In this document: positions 7,064-13,740 of the stretch, in pieces | Numbering within the stretch: position 1 is the stretch's first letter | How the letters are laid out: every line of letters starts with the position of its first letter | Origin: Bacteroidales bacterium UBA6360 | Lineage (GTDB): Bacteria; Bacteroidota; Bacteroidia; Bacteroidales; UBA932 | Assembly: GCA_002440085.1 (NCBI GenBank) | Contig: DJRM01000040.1 | Coordinates: 2,163-15,902 of the forward strand | DNA length: 13,740 bases | Reading direction: 5' to 3' | Notes under the pieces: model-generated | The model's input: only the letters and a program-made list of their open reading frames with translations | Told to the model about the DNA's origin: nothing | Databases searched by the model: none | Made by a program: the position numbers and the translations under genes

Positions 7064-7166
7064 CTGTTCGTCTGACGGTTCGACTCTGTCGATGGGCTGA
7101 AACCAGGTGTACCGGCGCCCGTCCGCAGGGTTACGAGGCTATGACAAGGAAAAATCTTGAGGGAAT

Positions 7167-7985
7167 ATGAATACGATTGAGAAGGCGATATACAACAGAA
7201 CGGAACTTCTTGTGGGAGACGATGTTATGGCCGTGCTTGCGAGAACGCGGGTCATAATTTTCGGAGTAGGAGGCGTGGGAAGCTGGTGTGCGGAAGGGCT
7301 TGTGAGGAGCGGAATCACGCACTTGACGCTTGTGGATTCGGACCGAATCTGCATCACAAACGTGAACAGGCAGCTGATGGCTACTGTTCGGACGGTCGGG
7401 CAGGTGAAGGTGGAGGCGTTGCGGGACAGACTGCTGGAAATAAACCCAAAGGCGGAGATTACAGCGATTCAGCAGATTTACAGCGCGGAAACCGCCGGAC
7501 AGTTCGACCTTGACGAATACGACTATGTGGTTGATGCAGTGGACTCCCTCAAGGACAAGGTCCAGCTCATCCTCAACGCCACTGCCAGCCGCGCGAAGTT
7601 CTACTGTTCCCTCGGCGCCGCCCTCAAGACGGATCCACTCAAGGTGCAGGTGGCGGAATTCTGGAAAGTTCGCGGATGCCCTCTCGGAGCGGCCCTGCGC
7701 AAGAAGATGAAGCGTGCCGGGACCTATCCTTCCAAAAAGTTCCTGTGCGTCTATGACGACGAGGTCCTGCCGAACCGGGGTCACTGCAGGAGCTGCGGCA
7801 CGGAGAAGTGCCTCTGCCCCAAGTCCCAGGACGGTCCGGGCGATCCGTCGCTGCTGAACCACGAATGGTGCAGTTCCAAGGCCCAGATAAACGGAACGAC
7901 AGCCCACGTCACCGCAATCTTCGGCATGACCCTCAGCGGCCTCATCATCAACGACATCTACAAAAGTCACACAACCATAGAATAG
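7167..7985 (+). CDS. tcdA: tRNA threonylcarbamoyladenosine dehydratase TcdA
   Basis: TcdA (CsdL/YgdL) is an E1-like ThiF/MoeB-fold enzyme that uses ATP to cyclise t6A at position 37 of ANN-decoding tRNAs, giving ct6A. The 272-residue protein has the nucleotide loop GVGGVGSW (33-40), the acidic strand end LVDSDRI (55-61), NVNRQL (65-70), VVDAVDSLKDK (121-131) and a C-terminal ITAHVTAIFG-like helix (HVTAIFGM, 247-254). The early VGD...ARTRVIIFGVGGVG layout separates it from MoeB and ThiF. Residues 207-217 carry a CxxCxxxxCxC cluster that the E. coli enzyme lacks as I recall it, possibly a small zinc site. GAGGG lies about 6 bases before the ATG, a rare Shine-Dalgarno-like sequence here. The 103-base gap upstream has no clear promoter or terminator. 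rlmH follows after 45 bases. Confidence 0.92.
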   Translation: MNTIEKAIYNRTELLVGDDVMAVLARTRVIIFGVGGVGSWCAEGLVRSGITHLTLVDSDRICITNVNRQLMATVRTVGQVKVEALRDRLLEINPKAEITAIQQIYSAETAGQFDLDEYDYVVDAVDSLKDKVQLILNATASRAKFYCSLGAALKTDPLKVQVAEFWKVRGCPLGAALRKKMKRAGTYPSKKFLCVYDDEVLPNRGHCRSCGTEKCLCPKSQDGPGDPSLLNHEWCSSKAQINGTTAHVTAIFGMTLSGLIINDIYKSHTTIE

Positions 7986-8030
7986 CGTCTCCCAGTTTCG
8001 CCGCAGGCGGTTCAAAACAGATTCCAGAAA

Positions 8031-8507
8031 ATGAAAATCACGCTGCTGACAGTCGGAAAGACCGACAAGGACTGGGTTCGGACCGGGATGGAGATATACA
8101 TCGACCGGCTCAGGCACTACATGAACTTCTCTTTGGTGGAGATTCCGGAACTGAAAAAAGTTTCCGCGCTGAGCAGGGAACAGATCAAGATAAAGGAAGG
8201 AGAACTGATACTCAAGAACATACGTCAGGCAGATGACGTAATCCTTCTGGACGAGCGCGGCAAGCTGTTCTCGTCAATGGAATGGGCGTCAGTGATTGAA
8301 AACAAGATTTCCGGAGGCTCTGCCCGCGACATAGTCTTCGTCATTGGAGGTGCCTATGGTTTCAGCGAGGATGTCTACGACCGCAGCAACTCCATGATTT
8401 CCCTCTCCCGAATGACCTTCTCCCACCAGATGGTGCGCGCAATCTTCGTCGAGCAGCTCTACCGCGCATTCACCATTATCAGGGGCGAGCCGTACCATCA
8501 CGAATGA
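8031..8507 (+). CDS. rlmH: 23S rRNA pseudouridine-1915 N3-methyltransferase RlmH
   Basis: RlmH is a SPOUT-class (knotted) dimeric methyltransferase that uses S-adenosylmethionine to methylate pseudouridine 1915 in helix 69 of 23S rRNA on assembled ribosomes. At 158 residues it has the normal length. Visible motifs are LDERGK (73-78), FVIGGAYGF (103-111, the cofactor-binding knot), SLSRMTFSHQMVR (124-136), EQLYRAFTI (141-149) and the conserved C-terminal PYHHE (154-158). The conserved N-terminus MKITLLTVGKT fixes the ATG at 8031. It follows tcdA in the same direction, and its last 10 bases overlap the 3' end of the opposing MFS gene. Confidence 0.97.
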   Translation: MKITLLTVGKTDKDWVRTGMEIYIDRLRHYMNFSLVEIPELKKVSALSREQIKIKEGELILKNIRQADDVILLDERGKLFSSMEWASVIENKISGGSARDIVFVIGGAYGFSEDVYDRSNSMISLSRMTFSHQMVRAIFVEQLYRAFTIIRGEPYHHE

Positions 8508-9856
8508 TGATGCCGGTATGGTCTCTCCCCCTCTGTAAGAGCAAAAATAACGGAAATAATGATGGCGATGACGGATAGGGATATGAAGATGTACTCGGAT
8601 CTCATCGCCGCCTCAATCCCGTCAAAGCGTTTGAATATCGCTCCGACCGCGACAGGAACGGTCATCAGCCCTATGTTCTGAATCCAGTAAATCAGTGAGT
8701 AGGCTGTGCCGAGGTTCTTCTCCGGAACAATCTTCGGAACCGAAGGCCACATGGCGGCCGGGAGCAGCGAGTAGCCTATCCCGAGTATGCCTATGGCTAC
8801 ATATCCCCAAAAGCTCGTATCCGCCATCGTCCCTCCGATACTCATTCTTGCGGGAGCAAAGGCGATCATCAGATGTGCGATGAAGACCAGAACCGCTCCG
8901 GAAATCATCCACCGTGGGCCTTTCCCTGACTTGTCGACCAGCAGTCCGAACAGCGGGGCGAACACGACAGTGAAAAAAGGTATCATCGAAACCATCACCC
9001 CGGCAGTTTCCGACGGTATGTCGAAGCGCGGGATGAGAATGGAGGTGGCGAATTTCTTGAACGAGATGATGCAGCAGTAGAAGAACACGCACAGCAGCGC
9101 AATCATGAGAAAGCGCTTGTTCCCGAGGATTCTGAATATGTCTGAAAACCGGAACTCGTCCTCCGCTTTCTCTCCGGATTGTCCCTCAGTGCATGCAGCC
9201 CCGTCCGCATTGCCTCTGTCGAATTTCGCGTCTGCCGCGACGAACGCCGCCCAGAGCACGCATCCGAGCATCAGCAGAGCGAGTCCGACAAGCGCTGGAC
9301 GGTTCGTTTCTGACAGTTCGTAAATCGTACCGTCGGTGTGTTCAGCAATGAGCATGGGGGAAATCAGCAGTGCGGCGGCCGTTCCCAGACGAGCAATCGC
9401 CAGCTGAAGCCCCATCGCGAGCGCCATCGGGCCGTCCTTGAACCATTTCGCTATGGAACGCGTCACCGCGACTCCTGCAATCTCCGACCCGAGCCCGAAC
9501 AGCATACAGCCGATGTAGGCGATTGTAAGCGAGACCTTCGGCGCCAGCCCGGCCGAAATTGCGGCGGTCACCATCGCTGCTCCGGTGGCCATCATTCCGA
9601 CGAATATCGACCCCGTGATTCTCACTCCCCACTTGTCGAGCAGCATTCCGCAGAAAATCAGCCCTCCCCACACGCAGAGGAAAGAATATCCTCCAGCATA
9701 GAATCCGTAGTCGGCCGAGTCCCATCCAAGTTCCAGCATTTCAGGATTCTTGAAGATCTGGGACACCGCCGAGAACATATCGTCAAAGAAATAGGACGCG
9801 AACATCGGCACCACAAGCAGCGCCAGCACGCCCCATCTTGAAAAGTTCTTTTTCAT
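8498..9856 (-). CDS. MFS transporter, MFSD1-like branch (copy 2)
   Basis: A 452-residue protein with about 12 hydrophobic spans in the 6+6 pattern of the major facilitator superfamily, separated by a charged cytosolic loop (about 208-248). The A-motif is visible as GMLLDKWGVR (70-79). The segments KWFKDGPMALAMGLQLAIAR (137-156) and WPSVPKIVPEKNLGTAYS (370-387) followed by IQNIG resemble, from memory, animal MFSD1 (a lysosomal dipeptide transporter) and its bacterial relatives. The substrate is therefore unproven; small peptides are a reasonable inference. It is a paralogue of the next gene, which lies upstream on the same strand 67 bases away, suggesting a two-gene transcript. The C-terminus RPYRHHHS is encoded where the gene overlaps and abuts the rlmH 3' end. 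Confidence 0.88.
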   Translation of the reverse strand: MKKNFSRWGVLALLVVPMFASYFFDDMFSAVSQIFKNPEMLELGWDSADYGFYAGGYSFLCVWGGLIFCGMLLDKWGVRITGSIFVGMMATGAAMVTAAISAGLAPKVSLTIAYIGCMLFGLGSEIAGVAVTRSIAKWFKDGPMALAMGLQLAIARLGTAAALLISPMLIAEHTDGTIYELSETNRPALVGLALLMLGCVLWAAFVAADAKFDRGNADGAACTEGQSGEKAEDEFRFSDIFRILGNKRFLMIALLCVFFYCCIISFKKFATSILIPRFDIPSETAGVMVSMIPFFTVVFAPLFGLLVDKSGKGPRWMISGAVLVFIAHLMIAFAPARMSIGGTMADTSFWGYVAIGILGIGYSLLPAAMWPSVPKIVPEKNLGTAYSLIYWIQNIGLMTVPVAVGAIFKRFDGIEAAMRSEYIFISLSVIAIIISVIFALTEGERPYRHHHS

Positions 9857-9923
9857 GAGCTGTTATGAAAAATTTGAATAAAAAGTGCAGACGCGAGGCT
9901 TATGAAACGAAGCAGATGCCTTT

Positions 9924-11315
9924 TTATTCGGATTTTTTGACATTTGGAAGTTCAAGTCCATAACCTTTCTTCTTGTCCTCGGCCTTGAGCCACAGCGCGA
10001 AGAAGAAGGCCAGCACACCGAATGACGCGAAGATGATCATTGGCCAGAAATATCCCCCTGTGGCATTGAGCACGTTACCGATGAGCAGCGGGACGAGGCA
10101 AAGACCGATGTTCTGAACCCAGAAAATCACGCAGTATGCCGAACCGAGAATCTTCTCGTCGATAATCTTCGGCACGGAAGGCCAGAGAGCCGCCGGAACG
10201 AGAGAGAATGAGACACCGAGCGTCAGAATCAGCGTGAGTGCGAGACCCTTTGATGGAAATGCAGGGAGCAGGAAAGCGAAACTCAGGTGACATAGAATCA
10301 TGATTACCGCACCGAGCATGAGCATCGATGCTCCCTTGCCCTTGAAGTCGAGAAAAGCGCCGAGGAACGGAGTGAGGCACATTGCAAGAATAGGGAACAC
10401 GCTGAAAAGCTGTGCCGCCGTTGCGGAGTCCACACCGAGTGTCTGCTCGATGAAATTAGGAGCATATCTCTGGAACGGGAAGATTGCGCTGTAGTAGAGA
10501 ACACAAAGGAGGGCCACAATCCAGAACATCTTGCTGGTGAATATCTTGCCGAGGTCGCTGATGTGGAACTCGTCTTCAGAAGAATGCTCCTCGGTGGCCT
10601 CTCCTGCGGCGGCGAGCTGCTTGTCGAATTTCCTGTCCATCACCGTGAACACGAAGTAGTTGATCAGCCCCACCAGAAGAAGTGCAGTGCAGAATCCCAC
10701 CGGAGCGACGATGGCCGCGTCCGGGAACTTCGCCGAGATGATAGGGGAAATCCACATCACCGCAAACACGCCAAGACGCGCGATTGCCATCTCAAGTCCC
10801 ATAGCAAGCGCCATTTCCTTGCCTTTGAACCACTTCGCGAGCACCTTTGAAACAGTAGTCCCTGCCATCTCGCAGCCGCAGCCGAAGATCATGAATCCAA
10901 GGCAGGCCATCTTCGCGCTTCCGGGAAGTGCCACCCACCAGCTGTCGAGCCAGCCACAGAAGTCCGTGGTCTGGAACCAGTCCGAGATTCCGATGAACTT
11001 TATCGACGCGCCGATGACCATGAGTCCTGCGGAAAGAAGTCCGGTGAAGCGCACGCCCATCTTGTCGAGAATTATGCCGGCGAAAATCAGGAACAGGCAG
11101 AAGACGTTAAGAAAATATTCCGAAGCGGCGTAAGTCCCGAAGACTGAACTGTCCCAGCCGAGACCTCCGTCAGCGACGGCCTTCTCAATAGTTGATTTTA
11201 GAGGAGACATCACGTCGACGAACATGTACGCGAAGAACATCATCGACGCCACGAGAATCAGGACAGCCCAACGGGCTATCGGATTGTCGTTCATTAGTTT
11301 GTAAATCTTTTGCAT
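9924..11315 (-). CDS. MFS transporter, MFSD1-like branch (copy 1)
   Basis: With the ATG at 11315 the protein has 463 residues and about 12 membrane spans. A longer form from a TTG at 11342 is possible but unlikely. It shares the key segments of its downstream neighbour: DKMGVR (84-89), KWFKGKEMALAMGL (161-174) followed by EMAIARLG, and ALWPSVPKI (376-384) with LGSAY and QNIG. The central cytosolic loop is charged (RKFDKQLAAAGEATEEHS). It has a larger extracytoplasmic loop than the neighbour around SDWFQTTDFCGWLDSWW, ahead of span 4. The C-terminal tail is lysine-rich (KAEDKKKGYG). The two genes probably arose by tandem duplication and then diverged. The 158 bases to dxs must hold its promoter, but no TAnnTTTG match is seen on this strand. 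Confidence 0.88.
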   Translation of the reverse strand: MQKIYKLMNDNPIARWAVLILVASMMFFAYMFVDVMSPLKSTIEKAVADGGLGWDSSVFGTYAASEYFLNVFCLFLIFAGIILDKMGVRFTGLLSAGLMVIGASIKFIGISDWFQTTDFCGWLDSWWVALPGSAKMACLGFMIFGCGCEMAGTTVSKVLAKWFKGKEMALAMGLEMAIARLGVFAVMWISPIISAKFPDAAIVAPVGFCTALLLVGLINYFVFTVMDRKFDKQLAAAGEATEEHSSEDEFHISDLGKIFTSKMFWIVALLCVLYYSAIFPFQRYAPNFIEQTLGVDSATAAQLFSVFPILAMCLTPFLGAFLDFKGKGASMLMLGAVIMILCHLSFAFLLPAFPSKGLALTLILTLGVSFSLVPAALWPSVPKIIDEKILGSAYCVIFWVQNIGLCLVPLLIGNVLNATGGYFWPMIIFASFGVLAFFFALWLKAEDKKKGYGLELPNVKKSE

Positions 11316-11473
11316 ATCTTTGTGTTTTATATATTTACACAATTTTCACTTTCCGTGAAGCCTTTCCGCGCGAAAAAACTCTGCAATTTAAGAAAATTGT
11401 TTGTAACTTGCGAAACTTTCGGCCCGCAAATTCGTATGGGGTTTCAGTGCCGCAATGAAAAGCCAGCAGAAAA

Positions 11474-13345
11474 ATGCTTGAGAGTATAAATTCGCCTGAA
11501 GATATAAAGAAACTTGACGTCCCTTCGCTCGAACAGCTTTGTTCCGAGGTGAGAGACTATATGATAGAATGCTGCTCCGTCAATCCCGGACATCTCGGCT
11601 CCAGTCTCGGTGCCGTGGAACTCATCGTCGGCCTTCACAAGGTGTACGACACTCCTCACGACAAGATTGTTTTTGACGTCGGACATCAGGCCTACGCGCA
11701 CAAGATTCTCACGGGACGTCGCGATGCGTTCCGTAACAACCGCCGGAAAGACGGAATCAGCGGATTCCCCCGCATGGACGAGAGCCCTTTCGACGCTTTC
11801 GGTGTCGGGCATTCCTCCACCTCCATTTCCGCGGCTCTCGGCCTTGCCACGGCGGCCCGCATGGAAGGACGGGATGAGAAGATAGTGGCTGTCATAGGAG
11901 ACGGCGCGCTGACCGGAGGGCTTGCCTACGAGGGCCTGAACAACGCCGGAGCCAGCAAGGCGGACCTGCTCGTGATAGTCAACGACAACAATTTTTCGAT
12001 AGACCGCAATCTCGGGGCAATACACGAGCACCTGCTTCATCTTACGACGAACGCGACCTACAACCGCATCAAGACCCATGTCTGGAACGCGATAGGGGAG
12101 AACGGCCTGCGCAAGACATTGAAGAACTTGACAGCCAATGCAAAGCATTCAATCATAAAGGGCTCGGGCGGCGACATCTTTGAGGCGCTCGGCTTCCGCT
12201 ACTTCGGCCCGATTGACGGCAATGACATCGGACAGGTGGTCTCTACACTTCAGAAGATCCGTGGACTCGGAGGTCCTCGTGTCCTGCACATAATAACGAA
12301 GAAGGGAAAAGGATACGCCCCGGCCGAGCAGCAGCAGACCATCTGGCATGCTCCGGGCATATTCGATCCGGAAACAGGCGAGCGCATCTCTACGAAGAAC
12401 GGCATAAGCCGCTATCAGGACGTTTTCGGCGCAACCCTCCTCGACTTGGCCGAGCACAACCCTAAGATTGTCGGCATCACTCCCGCCATGGCGTCCGGCT
12501 GCGGAATGAACCTGCTGGCCGAAAGGATGCCGGATCGCTTTTTCGATGTCGGCATCGCCGAAGAGCATGCCGTCACTTTTTCCGCCGGTCTTGCAGCCGG
12601 AGGCCTGCGTCCGTTCTGTAACATCTACTCGTCCTTCTCTCAGCGTGCCTACGACCAGATTATCCACGACGTCGCGCTCCAGAACCTGCCTGTCGTCATT
12701 TGCCTCGACCGTGCAGGGCTTGTCGGCGAGGATGGAGCGACGCACCACGGATGCTACGACATAGCCGCCTACCGCAGCGTCCCGAATGCCGTGGTGGCCA
12801 CACCTGCGGACGAAGTTGAACTGAAGAACATGATGTATACGGCATCGCTGTCGGAAGGAGGACCGTTCATCATACGCTATCCTCGCGGCTGTGGGGAGAA
12901 TGCGCCATGGAAGGACTGCGACTATGAAGTCTTGGAACCGGGGCATGGCGTCCGTCTCGTCACGGGACGCGAAATCGCCGTAATAGCCGCCGGGCCTTTC
13001 GTCTATAGGGCAAAGGAGGCGATAGGGAAGTTCGCCGAGTCTGAAGGATATGCTCCCTCCCTATATAATATAAGGTATGTGAAGCCGCTTGACACCGCTC
13101 TTTTGGGCGAAGCCTGTAAGGACCATCGCGTGATTGTTACGGTTGAGGACGGCTGCATCGCGGGAGGGCTGTTCGGAGCCGTTTCCGAGTATGTGGCAGA
13201 GAACGGCCATGATGTCAGAGTTCACGGAATCGGCATCCCTGACGAGTTTATCCCTCAGGCGAGCCAATCCGAACAGAGGGAATTGTGCGGACTTTCTGCA
13301 GGACGGATTTTTGAGACACTTCAGACTGCAGCTTCGGAACTTTAG
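11474..13345 (+). CDS. dxs: 1-deoxy-D-xylulose-5-phosphate synthase
   Basis: DXS joins pyruvate and glyceraldehyde 3-phosphate, using thiamine diphosphate and magnesium, in the first step of the MEP isoprenoid pathway; the product also feeds thiamine and pyridoxal synthesis. The 623-residue length is normal. The transketolase-like N-terminal domain shows NPGHLGSSLG (37-46), FDVGHQAYAHKILTGR (67-82), GHSSTS (112-117) and the ThDP motif GDGALTGG (142-149) with the paired Asn near 170-172 (NDNN). The pyrimidine-binding domain shows DVGIAEEHAVTFSAGLA (358-374), where E363 matches the catalytic Glu, and DRAGLVGEDGATHHG (412-426). A transketolase C-terminal domain follows from about residue 490. 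The ATG at 11474 puts the first helix in the usual place. The gene is transcribed away from the MFS pair. Confidence 0.97.
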   Translation: MLESINSPEDIKKLDVPSLEQLCSEVRDYMIECCSVNPGHLGSSLGAVELIVGLHKVYDTPHDKIVFDVGHQAYAHKILTGRRDAFRNNRRKDGISGFPRMDESPFDAFGVGHSSTSISAALGLATAARMEGRDEKIVAVIGDGALTGGLAYEGLNNAGASKADLLVIVNDNNFSIDRNLGAIHEHLLHLTTNATYNRIKTHVWNAIGENGLRKTLKNLTANAKHSIIKGSGGDIFEALGFRYFGPIDGNDIGQVVSTLQKIRGLGGPRVLHIITKKGKGYAPAEQQQTIWHAPGIFDPETGERISTKNGISRYQDVFGATLLDLAEHNPKIVGITPAMASGCGMNLLAERMPDRFFDVGIAEEHAVTFSAGLAAGGLRPFCNIYSSFSQRAYDQIIHDVALQNLPVVICLDRAGLVGEDGATHHGCYDIAAYRSVPNAVVATPADEVELKNMMYTASLSEGGPFIIRYPRGCGENAPWKDCDYEVLEPGHGVRLVTGREIAVIAAGPFVYRAKEAIGKFAESEGYAPSLYNIRYVKPLDTALLGEACKDHRVIVTVEDGCIAGGLFGAVSEYVAENGHDVRVHGIGIPDEFIPQASQSEQRELCGLSAGRIFETLQTAASEL

Positions 13346-13374
13346 GGCAGGAGTTCCGGTTTCTGACGGTTTTT
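13335..13374 (+). terminator. Possible intrinsic terminator after dxs
   Basis: CGGAACT (13335-13341) can pair with AGTTCCG (13352-13358) across a 10-base loop that contains the dxs stop codon. T-rich sequence follows (GTTT at 13359-13362 and GGTTTTT ending at 13374). The stem is only 7 bp and the main T run is 11 bases downstream, so support is modest. Confidence 0.3.
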
Positions 13375-13395
13375 GAATGAAAAAGGCCAAAAAGT

Positions 13396-13426
13396 TTTGG
13401 AGAATAAGAATTATTGCCTATCTTTG
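13396..13426 (+). promoter_or_regulatory. Consensus Bacteroidota promoter for the tRNA cluster
   Basis: TTTG (13396-13399) and TATCTTTG (13419-13426) are separated by exactly 19 bases. Both elements match the known Bacteroidota primary-sigma consensus TTTG / TAnnTTTG without mismatch. Transcription should begin near 13430-13434, about 22 bases before the mature tRNA-Thr. Confidence 0.75.
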
Positions 13427-13429
13427 CAA

Positions 13430-13443
13430 TCCCTTTCGAGGGA
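13430..13443 (+). other. Small hairpin at the start of the tRNA precursor leader
   Basis: TCCCT-TTCG-AGGGA forms a perfect 5-bp stem with a four-base TTCG loop, located at the predicted transcription start between the promoter and tRNA-Thr. It might stabilise or mark the 5' end of the precursor; it may equally be chance. Confidence 0.25.
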
Positions 13444-13454
13444 ATAGGCCTTTT

Positions 13455-13528
13455 GCCGATGTAGCTCAGTTGGCTAGAGCACGTGATTTGTAATCTCGGG
13501 GTCGTGGGTTCGACTCCCTCCATCGGCT
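13455..13528 (+). tRNA. tRNA-Thr (anticodon TGT)
   Basis: A 74-base cloverleaf. Acceptor GCCGATG pairs with CATCGGC (13521-13527), with discriminator T13528. The D arm is GCTCAGTTGGCTAGAGC, the anticodon loop TTTGTAA with TGT at 13489-13491, and the T loop TTCGACT. CCA is not encoded in full. It reads ACA and, with U34 as written, probably other ACN codons. A37 (13492) is the expected t6A/ct6A site. The anticodon stem and the T stem each contain one T-T opposition. Confidence 0.95.
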
Positions 13529-13656
13529 CAAAGTTTGAAGTTTATTTTGAGATGAGTGCGAGGCGGACGAATGAGGAGAGAGGGAGTTATCTGGGGATAA
13601 TGACCGACTGACGACGTGAAGTCCAACGACGCAGTTGCTCAAAAGAAACGAAAAAC

Positions 13657-13739
13657 GGGAGAATACCAGAGTGGCCAAATGGGGCAGACTGTAAATCTGC
13701 TGGTTTACACCTTCGGTGGTTCGAATCCATCTTCTCCCA
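13657..13739 (+). tRNA. tRNA-Tyr (anticodon GTA)
   Basis: An 83-base class II tRNA with a long variable arm. Acceptor GGGAGAA pairs with TTCTCCC (13732-13738), with discriminator A13739. The anticodon stem is GCAGA/TCTGC around the loop CTGTAAA, with GTA at 13691-13693. The T loop begins TTCGAAT. G34 is the expected site of queuosine, whose last step is made by QueH encoded at 2134. The 128-base spacer after tRNA-Thr shows no gene or clear promoter, so both tRNAs are probably on one precursor. Confidence 0.95.
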
Positions 13740-13740
13740 C

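Noticed and set aside
7064..7166. Hairpin TCGAC-TCT-GTCGA in the gap before tcdA as a terminator
   Set aside because: Only 5 bp with no T run after it. The gap otherwise shows nothing I can support.
7131..8117. A 328-codon minus-strand open frame opposite tcdA and rlmH
   Set aside because: Both plus-strand genes are well conserved and the antisense product resembles nothing I know.
11316..11473. Promoters in the divergent MFS/dxs gap (for example TAACTTGC at 11404)
   Set aside because: Promoters must exist here, but no sequence fits TAnnTTTG with a reasonable -33 partner, so none is called.
11444..12946. Two long minus-strand open frames (11444-12148 and 12149-12946) opposite dxs
   Set aside because: They mirror the dxs codon pattern and have no motifs of their own.
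13381..13454. Inverted repeat AAAAGGCC / GGCCTTTT flanking the tRNA promoter
   Set aside because: The arms are only 8 bases and 58 bases apart, mismatched beyond that, and overlap the mature tRNA boundary. Chance is an adequate explanation.
13466..13678. A 70-codon minus-strand open frame across the tRNAs
   Set aside because: It runs through both tRNA genes on the opposite strand and has no protein features.

Overview
This window looks like core chromosome of a member of the Bacteroidales (phylum Bacteroidota) with a moderately high G+C content. The reasons are: promoter elements of the Bacteroidota type (TAnnTTTG at -7, in one case with TTTG exactly 19 bases upstream); the near absence of Shine-Dalgarno sequences; a DUF4783 protein, a family I know only from this phylum; and RecO, SSB and polyprenyl-synthase sequences of Bacteroidota type. 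I cannot name the genus. No phage, insertion sequence, CRISPR array, toxin-antitoxin pair or recognisable defence locus is visible. This is a housekeeping region and I found no convincing undescribed system.

Layout. Bases 1-1511 (minus) are the N-terminal part of a large multi-membrane-span sensor, probably a histidine kinase, cut by the window edge, with a good promoter in front. Bases 1645-2820 (plus) hold a secreted DUF4783 protein and the epoxyqueuosine reductase QueH. Bases 2876-4466 (minus) hold ssb followed by a seven-span membrane-anchored AraC-type regulator. A short divergent promoter region then leads to a plus-strand run: rdgB, recO, a GGPP-type polyprenyl synthase, tcdA and rlmH (4553-8507). 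The 3' end of rlmH overlaps, tail to tail, the second of two tandem paralogous MFS transporters read on the minus strand (11315 down to 8498). Divergent from these is dxs (11474-13345). The window ends with tRNA-Thr(UGU) and tRNA-Tyr(GUA), driven by a promoter that matches the Bacteroidota consensus; this is probably the start of the widely conserved Thr-Tyr-Gly-Thr tRNA cluster in front of tuf.

Functional themes. (1) Genome upkeep: SSB, RecO (known in other bacteria to bind the SSB C-terminal tip) and RdgB (removes dITP/XTP from the nucleotide pool). (2) RNA modification: QueH (queuosine 34), TcdA (cyclic t6A 37) and RlmH (23S m3-pseudouridine 1915). The two tRNAs at the end are expected substrates of QueH (tRNA-Tyr) and TcdA (tRNA-Thr). 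(3) Isoprenoids: DXS makes the first MEP-pathway intermediate and the prenyl synthase elongates the resulting C5 units. (4) Envelope: a sensor kinase, a membrane-tethered regulator and two transporters that resemble the MFSD1 dipeptide-transporter branch.

No gene-free stretch exceeds 160 bases. The longest, 11316-11473 between the divergent MFS and dxs genes, must carry promoters for both, but I see no clear consensus match in it.
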